Assembly: GCA_934446485.1 (NCBI GenBank)
Contig: CAKSEM010000090.1
Coordinates: forward strand, 1-6,213
DNA: 6,213 bases
Reading direction: 5' to 3'
Source: an uncultured Eubacteriales bacterium
GTDB taxonomy: Bacteria; Bacillota; Clostridia; Oscillospirales; CAG-272
The notes under the pieces are model-generated. The model was given only the letters and a program-made list of their open reading frames with translations, did not search any database and was not told the DNA's origin. A program made the position numbers and the translations under genes. Of this stretch, positions 1 to 5,179 are shown piece by piece. Within the stretch, counting starts at the first letter, position 1. The number at the start of each line of letters is the position of its first letter.

Positions 1-397
1 TCTCAAGCTGTCGCTGAAACTCCTTCTCGCTTCCTGCATCCTCCACGGCTGAGTTCCGCTCCAGAACCGCAGAAGCCTTTATCTCATCACAGTTCCATTC
101 GACCCCGAGCTCCCGCCCGAGCGAGCAGACGGTGTAGAGCTTTGAAAGATACAGCTTTATGCTGTCCGACAGCTCCCTCTCCGCGGTGTCCGCCTCGTCC
201 GACTTCCACACATCAGCCCCGCCGTGAGCAGACTCAATATCAAGCCGTGAGTTTACAACGACGTATCGGTAAATGTCGCGCGTCACGTCGAACCCGTCAA
301 TGTTCATTACGGTATCTTTCCCCGAACAAGCAACGAGCATCACCGATACAATTATACAGACAGCGATCGATATCGCCCGTCTTGCGGTATTTATCAT
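1..397 (-). CDS. Lipoprotein, N-terminal part, PrsA/SurA-like foldase candidate (partial)
   Basis: The reading frame starts at 397 on the minus strand and is still open at base 1, so only the first 132 residues are visible. Residues 6-23 form a lipoprotein signal: two arginines, a hydrophobic stretch, then the lipobox LVAC with Cys24 as the lipidation site. The mature protein should therefore be anchored outside the cytoplasmic membrane. After the Cys come a short linker and the segment VMNIDGFDVTRDIYRYVV, the usual opening of SurA_N/PrsA-type peptidyl-prolyl isomerase-like lipoproteins of Clostridia (a small strand, then a helix beginning 'V....F'). A charged, mostly helical region follows. 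The catalytic rotamase domain, if present, lies outside the window. The start at 397 has AAAAGG 12 nt upstream. An in-frame ATG at 409 overlaps that site and was not chosen. It lies 37 nt after the EEP hydrolase gene and is probably cotranscribed with it. The lipoprotein call is firm; the foldase assignment is inference. Confidence 0.72.
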   Translation of the reverse strand, partial: MINTARRAISIAVCIIVSVMLVACSGKDTVMNIDGFDVTRDIYRYVVVNSRLDIESAHGGADVWKSDEADTAERELSDSIKLYLSKLYTVCSLGRELGVEWNCDEIKASAVLERNSAVEDAGSEKEFQRQLE

Positions 398-434
398 AAG
401 TTGGCACATCCTTTTCATTTAATGGCTCAGAGCA

Positions 435-1208
435 TCACAGGATAAGCTCCGACATAACGGCAAGATGGTCGGACTGCGGTCCCGCGTCCCCCATCTCGGA
501 TATCACTTCAAACGAGCCGCAGTGCATCCCGCTTCGTGCAAAGATATAGTCTATCGTGACGTTCGGCTCGTCACCGTAATCGCTGTCGGAGCAGGTCAGG
601 GCATATGTCGAACGTCCCGCCGTAAGGCGCGTGTCACACAAAAAGCTCTCAGCAACCGTGACCGTCGCCTCGCCGCGCGGCGCATTGAAATCTCCGGTAA
701 GAACGAGCGGAAGCTCGGAATCAAAGTGCTCCTCCGTAAATCTGCGGATAAGCCGTATACCCCCGAGCCGAGCCGAGCGGCTCTCCCAGTCAAGATGCGT
801 GTTGACCACGGCAAGCTCGCGCCCCGTCTCTCTTATGCGGAAATGTCCGTATGTCGCTATCCTGAGACACCCCGCGCCCCATCCGTATGATTCAACCTCA
901 GGTGTTTCGGACAGCCAGAAATGCCCCGAATCGAGGAGCTCTGCAAAGTCACGTCTCCAGTATATCGGCACCGCCTCAAGGCTTTCGGCGCCGCGATACA
1001 TGAATACAGAATCATATCCCGCAAGGTCCTCTTCGAAATACCCGCGCCATGTCGGCGTCACCTCCTGCAGGCACAGAAAGTGCGCACCGTGCTCGGTCAA
1101 GACGCGCCGCATAAGCGGTCGCCGCGCCTCCTTATCGCCCCAGCACATGACGTTCTGGCTCATGATCCTGACCGTCCCCGCGCCGTGTGATGAAACCTTA
1201 TTCCCCAT
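435..1208 (-). CDS. Endonuclease/exonuclease/phosphatase (EEP) family metal-dependent hydrolase
   Basis: This is a complete 257-residue protein, the usual size of a single EEP (exonuclease III/DNase I/sphingomyelinase-fold) domain. All signature motifs are visible in order: SQN with Asn19 near the N-terminus, LQEV with the metal-binding Glu49, NTHLD with catalytic His138, GDFNAP with Asp173 and Asn175, TIDYIF around residue 220, and the terminal SDH with Asp247/His248. Enzymes of this fold cleave phosphodiester or phosphomonoester bonds using Mg2+. The NTHLDWES variant is common among Bacteroidetes and Firmicutes members of unknown substrate, so DNA, RNA, sugar phosphate or phospholipid remain possible. 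No signal peptide is evident, so it is probably cytoplasmic. A GGAGGA site lies 10 nt upstream of the chosen ATG. A promoter with a perfect -35 box precedes it, and the lipoprotein gene follows 37 nt downstream. The family call is secure; the substrate is unknown. Confidence 0.9.
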   Translation of the reverse strand: MGNKVSSHGAGTVRIMSQNVMCWGDKEARRPLMRRVLTEHGAHFLCLQEVTPTWRGYFEEDLAGYDSVFMYRGAESLEAVPIYWRRDFAELLDSGHFWLSETPEVESYGWGAGCLRIATYGHFRIRETGRELAVVNTHLDWESRSARLGGIRLIRRFTEEHFDSELPLVLTGDFNAPRGEATVTVAESFLCDTRLTAGRSTYALTCSDSDYGDEPNVTIDYIFARSGMHCGSFEVISEMGDAGPQSDHLAVMSELIL

Positions 1209-1266
1209 AAAAATATATTCCTCCGCACACGGACCGCCGTGTATCCGTCGATAATACTACAAACAT

Positions 1267-1296
1267 AGTATACCTCATATATACGCCTTATGTCAA
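1267..1296 (-). promoter_or_regulatory. Sigma-A-type promoter for the EEP hydrolase-lipoprotein operon
   Basis: Reading the minus strand, TTGACA (1296 down to 1291) is a perfect -35 hexamer. It is followed after 18 nt by TATACT (1272 down to 1267), a 5/6 match to the -10 consensus. Transcription would start near 1260, giving a leader of about 50 nt that carries the GGAGGA ribosome binding site. It sits back-to-back with the plus-strand promoter at 1356-1384. Confidence 0.7.
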
Positions 1297-1320
1297 TCGC
1301 AAACAGAGGAAAACTGACAT
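1290..1320. repeat. Inverted repeat in the divergent promoter region, possible operator
   Basis: ATGTCA (1290-1295) and its exact reverse complement TGACAT (1315-1320) are separated by 19 nt. The left arm overlaps the -35 box of the minus-strand promoter, and the right arm is followed by a run of T residues. The arrangement could be an operator for a regulator of the divergent genes. Six-base arms can also arise by chance in AT-rich DNA, so the call is weak. Confidence 0.25.
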
Positions 1321-1355
1321 TTTTTTCATATTTCCGGGGCGGTTTTTGATAGTTG

Positions 1356-1384
1356 TTGCTATTTGTTCCGCGGTGTGATATAAT
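1356..1384 (+). promoter_or_regulatory. Sigma-A-type promoter for the glycoside hydrolase-like/decarboxylase operon
   Basis: TTGCTA (1356-1361, 4/6 match to the -35 consensus) is separated by exactly 17 nt from a perfect TATAAT (1379-1384). The -10 box is preceded by TGA, giving an extended -10 element (TGnTATAAT). The predicted start is near 1391, leaving a leader of about 44 nt before the ATG at 1435. Confidence 0.72.
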
Positions 1385-1434
1385 GGTATGAATAAGTGCG
1401 CCAGAAGGCCCGCAATAACACACGGAAAGGCAGT

Positions 1435-2220
1435 ATGAACCAAGCTATGAAGGACAGAATAAAGCTTACATTTTGGAACTACAATAATTTTTGCGACTAT
1501 GAGCCGAAGATGCTCCGCGACTGGGTAAATCTCGGGATGACCTCACCGATGACGCCCCGCTTCAGCATGAAGAACGATTCGCATGAGCTCTTCCGTAAAA
1601 TGCTCGACGAGGCTGAAACTCTCGGTATCACGATGGTGCTGAATATAGACGAATTGTTCCTCGACAATTACAGAACGCTCGGCGAGGACGGCTACCGTCG
1701 TCAGTGCGCCGCAATATATGACGAGTTCTGCAACCATGCTGCAGTCTCGGGCGTTTACGTAGGTGAGGAACCGAACACGGATACGGAACCTTCGTACTTC
1801 GGAGGAGTCCGCATCCTGCGCGAACTCTCACGCGACATAGAGGTGTTTATAAATCTCGGCTCGACCGAACGCACGGAACGCATGCTCCTCAAGGGCGAAC
1901 GCGATCTCTCCGACTGGTGCTGCGACTTCACCGAAAAGACCGGTACCGATGTTATCGGCTACGGTACATATACGCAGCTTCTCCCGAACGGAGTCGGGAT
2001 CTACGAGCACTTTGAAAACCTGCGCCGCGTAGTTGCCGCAGGAAAGCGTGCCGGTGCCGACATATGGGCATCCCTCCTCTCAAGCGCACACTGTGAATAC
2101 AGGATCGCAACCGAGAATGACTACCGCTGGCAGCTCACGACTGCCGTAGCTTGCGGCTGTCGTGCCGTCGCACGGCTCCCCGATCGACGAGTTCGGCGAG
2201 CTCACGAACCACTACTATGA
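1435..2220 (+). CDS. Glycoside hydrolase-like TIM-barrel protein, N-terminal fragment of a frameshifted gene
   Basis: This frame encodes 261 residues, of which roughly the first 240 look genuine. The start at 1435 has GGAAAGG 4 nt upstream; a GTG at 1396 lies in the leader and lacks a site. The protein reads like the TIM-barrel core of uncharacterised glycoside-hydrolase-like proteins. An early strand and aromatic patch (KLTFWNYNNF) is followed by a GITMVLNID strand. Then comes SGVYVGEEPN with Glu111/Glu112 at the end of a strand, where many clan A glycosidases carry the acid/base residue, and later DVIGYGTYTQ and ADIWASLLSS barrel strands. After TTAVACGCRAV the frame runs into an arginine-rich tail (ARLPDRRVRR) unlike the rest and stops at 2220. 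The homologous continuation lies in the +1 frame from about 2155, so this and the next entry are two pieces of one gene. There is no signal peptide, so it would act in the cytoplasm. The family placement is inference from fold-like motifs. Confidence 0.62.
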   Translation: MNQAMKDRIKLTFWNYNNFCDYEPKMLRDWVNLGMTSPMTPRFSMKNDSHELFRKMLDEAETLGITMVLNIDELFLDNYRTLGEDGYRRQCAAIYDEFCNHAAVSGVYVGEEPNTDTEPSYFGGVRILRELSRDIEVFINLGSTERTERMLLKGERDLSDWCCDFTEKTGTDVIGYGTYTQLLPNGVGIYEHFENLRRVVAAGKRAGADIWASLLSSAHCEYRIATENDYRWQLTTAVACGCRAVARLPDRRVRRAHEPLL

Positions 2221-2629
2221 CCTCGCACGCACTCAGAAGAATTTCAACGCACATTACGCCGAGATATTCGCACGTCTTCATCATCAGGAGACCTATGGCA
2301 TCGGCGTCGCTTACGGCGGATACCTCTACTTCCTGCAAGGGCTTAACGACCTCGTAGACGGCGCAACCGGGCGTCAGGGTCTCATCAGCTTCTTCACCGA
2401 CGATGACGGCGGAGAGTACGCAGTTATCGTAAACACACTCCAGAATGACGGCTGCGCGTTCTCACTCTCGTTCTCGGATAAGGTCGAGCGCGTCGAAAAG
2501 CTGCTCTTCAACGGCAAGTCCTCCGAAACGGTATTCTCCCGTGACGGGCGGAGCGGCTCTATCCAGACTCCCGAGTCATGGCTCTCGCCCGGACAGCTCG
2601 TCCTCCTGAAGCTCACAAGACGTGCCTGA
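2162..2629 (+). CDS. Glycoside hydrolase-like protein, C-terminal fragment of the frameshifted gene
   Basis: The frame is open from 2150 and the first possible start is GTG at 2162, but there is no convincing ribosome binding site. It is better read as the continuation of the preceding gene than as an independent protein. It begins SHGSPIDEFGELTNHYYDL, which resembles the end of the barrel in sugar hydrolase-like families (a 'SPID..G..T..Y' turn followed by a helix). From about residue 75 it turns into a beta-rich domain: EYAVIVNTLQNDGCAFSLSF, then VEKLLFNGKS, and finally WLSPGQLVLLKLTR. That pattern fits the C-terminal beta-sandwich seen after TIM barrels in several glycoside hydrolase families. 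Together the two pieces would give about 390-400 residues. Almost no sequence separates ACGCRAV from SHGSPID, so a short deletion may accompany the frame change. The decarboxylase gene begins 17 nt after the stop. Confidence 0.6.
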   Translation: MPSHGSPIDEFGELTNHYYDLARTQKNFNAHYAEIFARLHHQETYGIGVAYGGYLYFLQGLNDLVDGATGRQGLISFFTDDDGGEYAVIVNTLQNDGCAFSLSFSDKVERVEKLLFNGKSSETVFSRDGRSGSIQTPESWLSPGQLVLLKLTRRA

Positions 2630-2646
2630 AGCGCATACGGCAAAAA

Positions 2647-4173
2647 ATGAGTGAGCAGGCAAAAGCGCACGGTTCGGCGGAGAACCCGACAGTGGAAGAG
2701 CTTCTTCTCGAAAATTCCCACCGCGGCCGACTTCCTATGCATATGCCGGGGCACAAACGGAATACAGAAGCGTTTCCGTACCTCGGCCCGCTCGGCGGAG
2801 CGCTCGACATTACGGAAATCGATGGATTCGACGATCTTAATGATCCGCACGGAATATTTGCATCGTCGGAGCGGCGCGCCGCGGCGCTGTGGGGCAGCGC
2901 CGCCGCCGTTTATTCCGTAAACGGCAGCACGGGGGCGATCCTCGCCTCCGTGCGCGCCGCACTTGCCGAAACAGACGATCACCCGCACGTGCTCCTGGCA
3001 CGCAATGCGCACCGATCGGTGTACCATGCCATCGAGCTTTGCCGCGCCGTGCCGGTATACACGGCTGTGCACATATCGCCCGACGGCATCCCGCTGTCCG
3101 TCTCGCCCCGAGAGATCGAATCCGCGCTTTGCGCCGATCCGAGCATCGCTCTCGTAATAATCACAAGCCCTACATATGAAGGAGTGATCTCCGACATTCG
3201 CGAGATATCACGTGTATGCACCGCTCACGGAGTCATCCTGCTCGTGGATGAAGCACACGGAGCGCATCTCGGGCTGTGCGGCGCTCTCCCCGACGGATCG
3301 GTTGCATGCGGAGCCGACATTGCCGTGCAGAGCCTGCACAAGACCCTCCCGTCTCTGACACAGACAGCCATCGTGCACATAGGCGCACGTTTTGCGCCGC
3401 ACACGGACGAGGTGCGTCGCCAGATGCAAATATTTCAGACGAGCAGCCCGTCATATCTTCTGTCGGCATCGATCGACGGAGCCGTCAGATACCTTGAACG
3501 TGACGGCGGTCACCGCCTTGAAGACTTGGCAAAAAGTCTCGCCGATATGCGGCACAGGCTCGGCAAAATGCAGCAGCTCAGGCTGCTTGCGAAGTCAGAC
3601 GGAATATTCGCCGTCGATCCCATGCATATTACGGTCACGACCGGCAGCGCCGGAATCAGCGGAGTTGAACTGTGCCGCAAGCTCAGAGAACACGGCATCG
3701 AGCCAGAGATGGCATCATCCGGACACGCCGTCATGCTGTCGGGCGCGGGCGACAGCTCGACCTCGCTCACACATCTCACCGACGCACTGCTCGGAATCGA
3801 TCGGGAGCTCGCCGAAGCCCGGAGTTTCGCTCCGCGGCACAACGGCAGCCGAAACACCGCTGCGTTTTCCGAGACACCCTCGCACGCCGCCGATGCCATG
3901 CTCCATATACCGCGCCGTCGGATGCCTCCGTCGGACGCAGCATTTGTGCCGTCATGCACAGTGCCGCCCGAGCGCGCCGCAGGACTCACATCGGCAGCAT
4001 ATATTTCTGCATATCCGCCGGGGATTCCGATCATCGTTCCGGGCGAGGTGATCGACCGTGATGTGACGGATGCCATAGCGCGGCTTGCTGATGCGGGATG
4101 CGCGCTGCGCGGACTCACCGAAGACGGCATGCTGCGCGTCATGTGCGAACAGAATCAGGAAGATCGGAGATAG
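2647..4173 (+). CDS. PLP-dependent Orn/Lys/Arg decarboxylase (aminotransferase class I fold)
   Basis: This 508-residue protein matches the short Firmicutes branch of the Orn/Lys/Arg decarboxylase family (about 470-490 residues, as in Bacillus SpeA/YaaO). The N-terminus has the hallmark PMHMPGHKR (residues 30-38), followed by ITEIDGFDDLNDPHGIF. DEAHGAH carries Asp201, expected to pair with the pyridine nitrogen of PLP. SLHKTLPSLTQTA carries Lys232, the Schiff-base lysine. The C-terminal domain starts near IPRRRMPPSDAAF and contains SAYPPGIPIIVPGE, typical of the family. The enzyme should remove CO2 from a basic amino acid to yield a polyamine precursor (agmatine, cadaverine or putrescine) in the cytoplasm. 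Substrate cannot be told from sequence alone. The start at 2647 was chosen because conservation begins just after it; the ribosome binding site is weak, and translation may be coupled to the gene ending 17 nt upstream. The DUF6472-like gene starts 4 nt after its stop. Confidence 0.92.
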   Translation: MSEQAKAHGSAENPTVEELLLENSHRGRLPMHMPGHKRNTEAFPYLGPLGGALDITEIDGFDDLNDPHGIFASSERRAAALWGSAAAVYSVNGSTGAILASVRAALAETDDHPHVLLARNAHRSVYHAIELCRAVPVYTAVHISPDGIPLSVSPREIESALCADPSIALVIITSPTYEGVISDIREISRVCTAHGVILLVDEAHGAHLGLCGALPDGSVACGADIAVQSLHKTLPSLTQTAIVHIGARFAPHTDEVRRQMQIFQTSSPSYLLSASIDGAVRYLERDGGHRLEDLAKSLADMRHRLGKMQQLRLLAKSDGIFAVDPMHITVTTGSAGISGVELCRKLREHGIEPEMASSGHAVMLSGAGDSSTSLTHLTDALLGIDRELAEARSFAPRHNGSRNTAAFSETPSHAADAMLHIPRRRMPPSDAAFVPSCTVPPERAAGLTSAAYISAYPPGIPIIVPGEVIDRDVTDAIARLADAGCALRGLTEDGMLRVMCEQNQEDRR

Positions 4174-4177
4174 AACT

Positions 4178-4384
4178 ATGAAAAAGAAAAAATATTCCGG
4201 TCCGTGCGAAGAGTGCGAATATTACGACATTGCGGGCGATGATGACCGCGACCTCGGTGAGTACGTCTGCCACGCCGATCTCGACGAAGACGAGTACCGT
4301 ATGTTTCTCCTCGGAGACACATCGCGCGGCTGCCCTTACTTCAAGCCATACGACGAATATAAGACCGTCGCAAAGCAGAACTGA
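4178..4384 (+). CDS. Small four-cysteine acidic protein, DUF6472-like
   Basis: A 68-residue protein with a lysine-rich start (MKKKKYSGPCEECEYY) and four cysteines at residues 10, 13, 31 and 52. They are arranged as CxxC, then a single Cys, then a Cys in RGCPYFKPYDEY. The CEEC-EYY...DLDEDE....GCPYF.P.DEYK layout fits the DUF6472 family of small Clostridia proteins as I recall it. The cysteines could bind zinc or an iron-sulfur centre, but no function is established. The ATG at 4178 has GGAGA (4166-4170) 7 nt upstream and starts 4 nt after the decarboxylase stop, so it is almost certainly cotranscribed. An in-frame extension upstream would overlap the decarboxylase by about 90 nt and was rejected. 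Confidence 0.82.
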   Translation: MKKKKYSGPCEECEYYDIAGDDDRDLGEYVCHADLDEDEYRMFLLGDTSRGCPYFKPYDEYKTVAKQN

Positions 4385-4407
4385 CATGACTCGACACCTC
4401 CCTCCCC

Positions 4408-4436
4408 TTGACAAAACGGGCGATATGGTATAGAAT
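4408..4436 (+). promoter_or_regulatory. Sigma-A-type promoter for the DUF1292-like gene
   Basis: A perfect -35 TTGACA (4408-4413) and the -10 box TAGAAT (4431-4436, 5/6) are separated by exactly 17 nt. Transcription should begin near 4443, leaving a 55-nt leader. This is one of the two strongest promoter matches in the window and shows the gene is transcribed separately from the decarboxylase operon. Confidence 0.78.
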
Positions 4437-4443
4437 AATCACA

Positions 4444-4476
4444 GAGGGAGCACGGCGGTACAACAGCCGCACTCTC
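4444..4476 (+). promoter_or_regulatory. Leader hairpin at the 5' end of the DUF1292-like mRNA
   Basis: GAGGGAGC (4444-4451) pairs with GCACTCTC (4469-4476) with one A/A mismatch and one G-U pair. Inside it GGC (4454-4456) pairs with GCC (4466-4468) around a 9-nt loop. The structure begins at the predicted transcription start and ends 10 nt before the GGAG ribosome binding site. A role as an mRNA-stabilising 5' stem is possible. It has no U-tract, so it is not an attenuator of the usual kind. Confidence 0.4.
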
Positions 4477-4497
4477 ATACAAGATCGGAGATTACCT

Positions 4498-4824
4498 ATG
4501 GATAACATCAATACACCTGATAACAACGAAAGCTACGAGGCTGAGATCTTTACCCTTACCGATGAAGAGGGAAACGAACTCAATTTTGAACTTATCGCTT
4601 CTCTGGAGCACGAGGGCGCTGTGTACAAAGCACTCGTTCCCGTAGACGAAAATGATGAAGAAACGAGCGAGGAGTACGTCATTCTGAAGTGCGGAGTAGA
4701 CGAGGACGGAGAGGACATCCTCGAGACGATCGACGACGATGAAGAGTTTGACCGCATTGCCGACATATTCGACGACGAGCTCTCCGATATCTTCTATGAC
4801 GAGGACACTCCCGACGCGGAGTGA
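4498..4824 (+). CDS. DUF1292-like small acidic protein (YrzB-like)
   Basis: A 108-residue, strongly acidic protein dominated by Asp and Glu, with few basic residues. The core reads EIFTLTDEEGNELNFELIASLEHEGAVYKALVPVDE, then EYVILKCGVDEDGEDILETIDDDEEFDRI, the two-part pattern of DUF1292 (the YrzB family of Firmicutes). In Bacillus the family member lies beside the RuvX-type resolvase gene; that neighbour is absent here. Function is unknown; no membrane segment or signal is present, so it should be cytoplasmic. The ATG at 4498 has GGAG (4487-4490) 7 nt upstream. An in-frame TTG at 4408 was rejected because it is part of the -35 box. The tail past residue 90 (FDDELSDIFYDEDTPDAE) is low-complexity acidic. 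It is preceded by its own promoter and followed by a hairpin at 4836-4872. Confidence 0.88.
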   Translation: MDNINTPDNNESYEAEIFTLTDEEGNELNFELIASLEHEGAVYKALVPVDENDEETSEEYVILKCGVDEDGEDILETIDDDEEFDRIADIFDDELSDIFYDEDTPDAE

Positions 4825-4835
4825 CGTTGTCTGAC

Positions 4836-4872
4836 TGAGCTGCAAAGCGGCTCTGCCGCACGGTTCAGCTTA
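4836..4872 (+). terminator. Hairpin after the DUF1292-like gene, possible weak terminator
   Basis: The outer stem TGAGCTG (4836-4842) pairs with CAGCTTA (4866-4872, one G-U). The inner stem GCGGC (4847-4851) pairs perfectly with GCCGC (4855-4859) across a TCT loop. The structure starts 11 nt after the DUF1292 stop codon. No T-run follows, so as an intrinsic terminator it would be inefficient and some read-through into the downstream RNA is likely. Confidence 0.4.
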
Positions 4873-4878
4873 ACGCTG

Positions 4879-4895
4879 CGGACGGCAGTCGTCCG
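4879..4895. repeat. Perfect palindrome upstream of the candidate structured RNA
   Basis: CGGACG (4879-4884) and CGTCCG (4890-4895) form a perfect 6-bp inverted repeat around GCAGT. It covers the place where a -35 element would be expected for the -10-like TATAAA at 4902-4907. It could be a regulator site or a hairpin ending the upstream transcript, although no T-run follows. Confidence 0.4.
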
Positions 4896-4911
4896 ACCGC
4901 ATATAAATATG

Positions 4912-5107
4912 TCCCAAAACCGCCCTGCGGTGTTCGACAACCAGGCGATAAAAACCCACAGAGAGTAAAAAGGAGCCCGGGCTTCGTCCGTGAGGATGCA
5001 GACCTCCCCCCGCCGCCATTGCGCAACGCGCTTCTGCGGCGGTAAGGATGCTGGGAGCACGAACCGGACGAGAGGGCACCGCCCTTGCGTGAGCAGGGTT
5101 TCTTCTT
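4912..5107 (+). ncRNA. Structured non-coding RNA, candidate 6S RNA
   Basis: About 196 nt with no credible coding frame fold into one long interrupted hairpin. The pairs seen, from outside in, are CCCTG (4923-4927) with CAGGG (5094-5098), CGGTG (4928-4932) with CACCG (5077-5081), TTCGTCCG (4983-4990) with CGGACGAG (5065-5072), CTCCC (5004-5008) with GGGAG (5053-5057), CCGCCGC (5010-5016) with GCGGCGG (5036-5042), and GCGC with GCGC around AAC at the tip. A roughly 50-nt A-rich unpaired 5' strand (4933-4982) faces a few bases on the other side, like the open bubble of 6S RNA, which mimics a promoter and binds sigma-A RNA polymerase. Length (180-200 nt), a GGTGTTCG-like 5' segment and the closing stem fit 6S. 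A -10-like TATAAA (4902-4907) precedes it, without a clear -35, and an intrinsic terminator closes it. The 5' end is approximate. That it is a structured RNA is fairly sure; the 6S name is inference. Confidence 0.58.
5082..5107 (+). terminator. Intrinsic terminator of the candidate ncRNA
   Basis: CCCTTGC (5082-5088) pairs with GCAGGG (5093-5098), with one bulged T, around a GTGA tetraloop. TTTCTTCTT (5099-5107) follows directly. A GC-rich stem with a stable GNRA-type loop and a pyrimidine/T-rich tail is the classic layout. The same GCAGGG can instead pair with CCCTGC at 4923-4928 to close the RNA. Confidence 0.65.
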
Positions 5108-5115
5108 CGTCTGTA

Positions 5116-5143
5116 TCGGCACTCGCGGGGCGTATTTTATAAT
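5116..5143 (+). promoter_or_regulatory. Promoter for the SecB-like gene
   Basis: A perfect -10 TATAAT (5138-5143) lies in an AT-rich patch between the ncRNA terminator and the next gene. The best -35 is TCGGCA (5116-5121, 4/6) with a 16-nt spacer. Transcription would start near 5150, giving a leader of about 30 nt that contains the ribosome binding site. Confidence 0.55.
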
Positions 5144-5179
5144 TTCGCAAGTCTCACCGCACCGCAAAGGAGGACGGGC

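Noticed and set aside
142..399. 85-codon plus-strand frame at the left end
   Set aside because: The minus strand of the same region encodes a clear lipoprotein signal and lipobox; the plus frame is Pro/Arg/Ser-rich with no ribosome binding site.
631..1254. 207-codon plus-strand frame opposite the EEP hydrolase
   Set aside because: It mirrors the EEP gene, which carries all catalytic motifs; the plus-strand product is Ser/Arg-rich and unlike a real protein.
3510..4142. 210-codon minus-strand frame inside the decarboxylase gene
   Set aside because: It lies wholly inside a gene with intact catalytic motifs on the other strand and has a low-complexity composition rich in Ser, Ala and Arg.
4160..4171. 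AGATCGGA resembling the start of a common sequencing adapter
   Set aside because: The match ends after eight bases (followed by GAT rather than AGAGC), and the site sits naturally in the gene's ribosome binding region.
4907..4940. Possible minus-strand terminator (CCGCAGGGCGGTTTT read on the minus strand)
   Set aside because: The stem is only 3 bp and no minus-strand gene precedes it; the sequence is better explained as the 5' part of the plus-strand RNA.
4970..5072. RNase P RNA or SRP RNA as identity of the structured RNA
   Set aside because: GGAGCCCGGGC only loosely resembles the conserved RNase P segment and the rest of the core is absent; the GGAAGGAAGCAGCC-type SRP signature is missing too.
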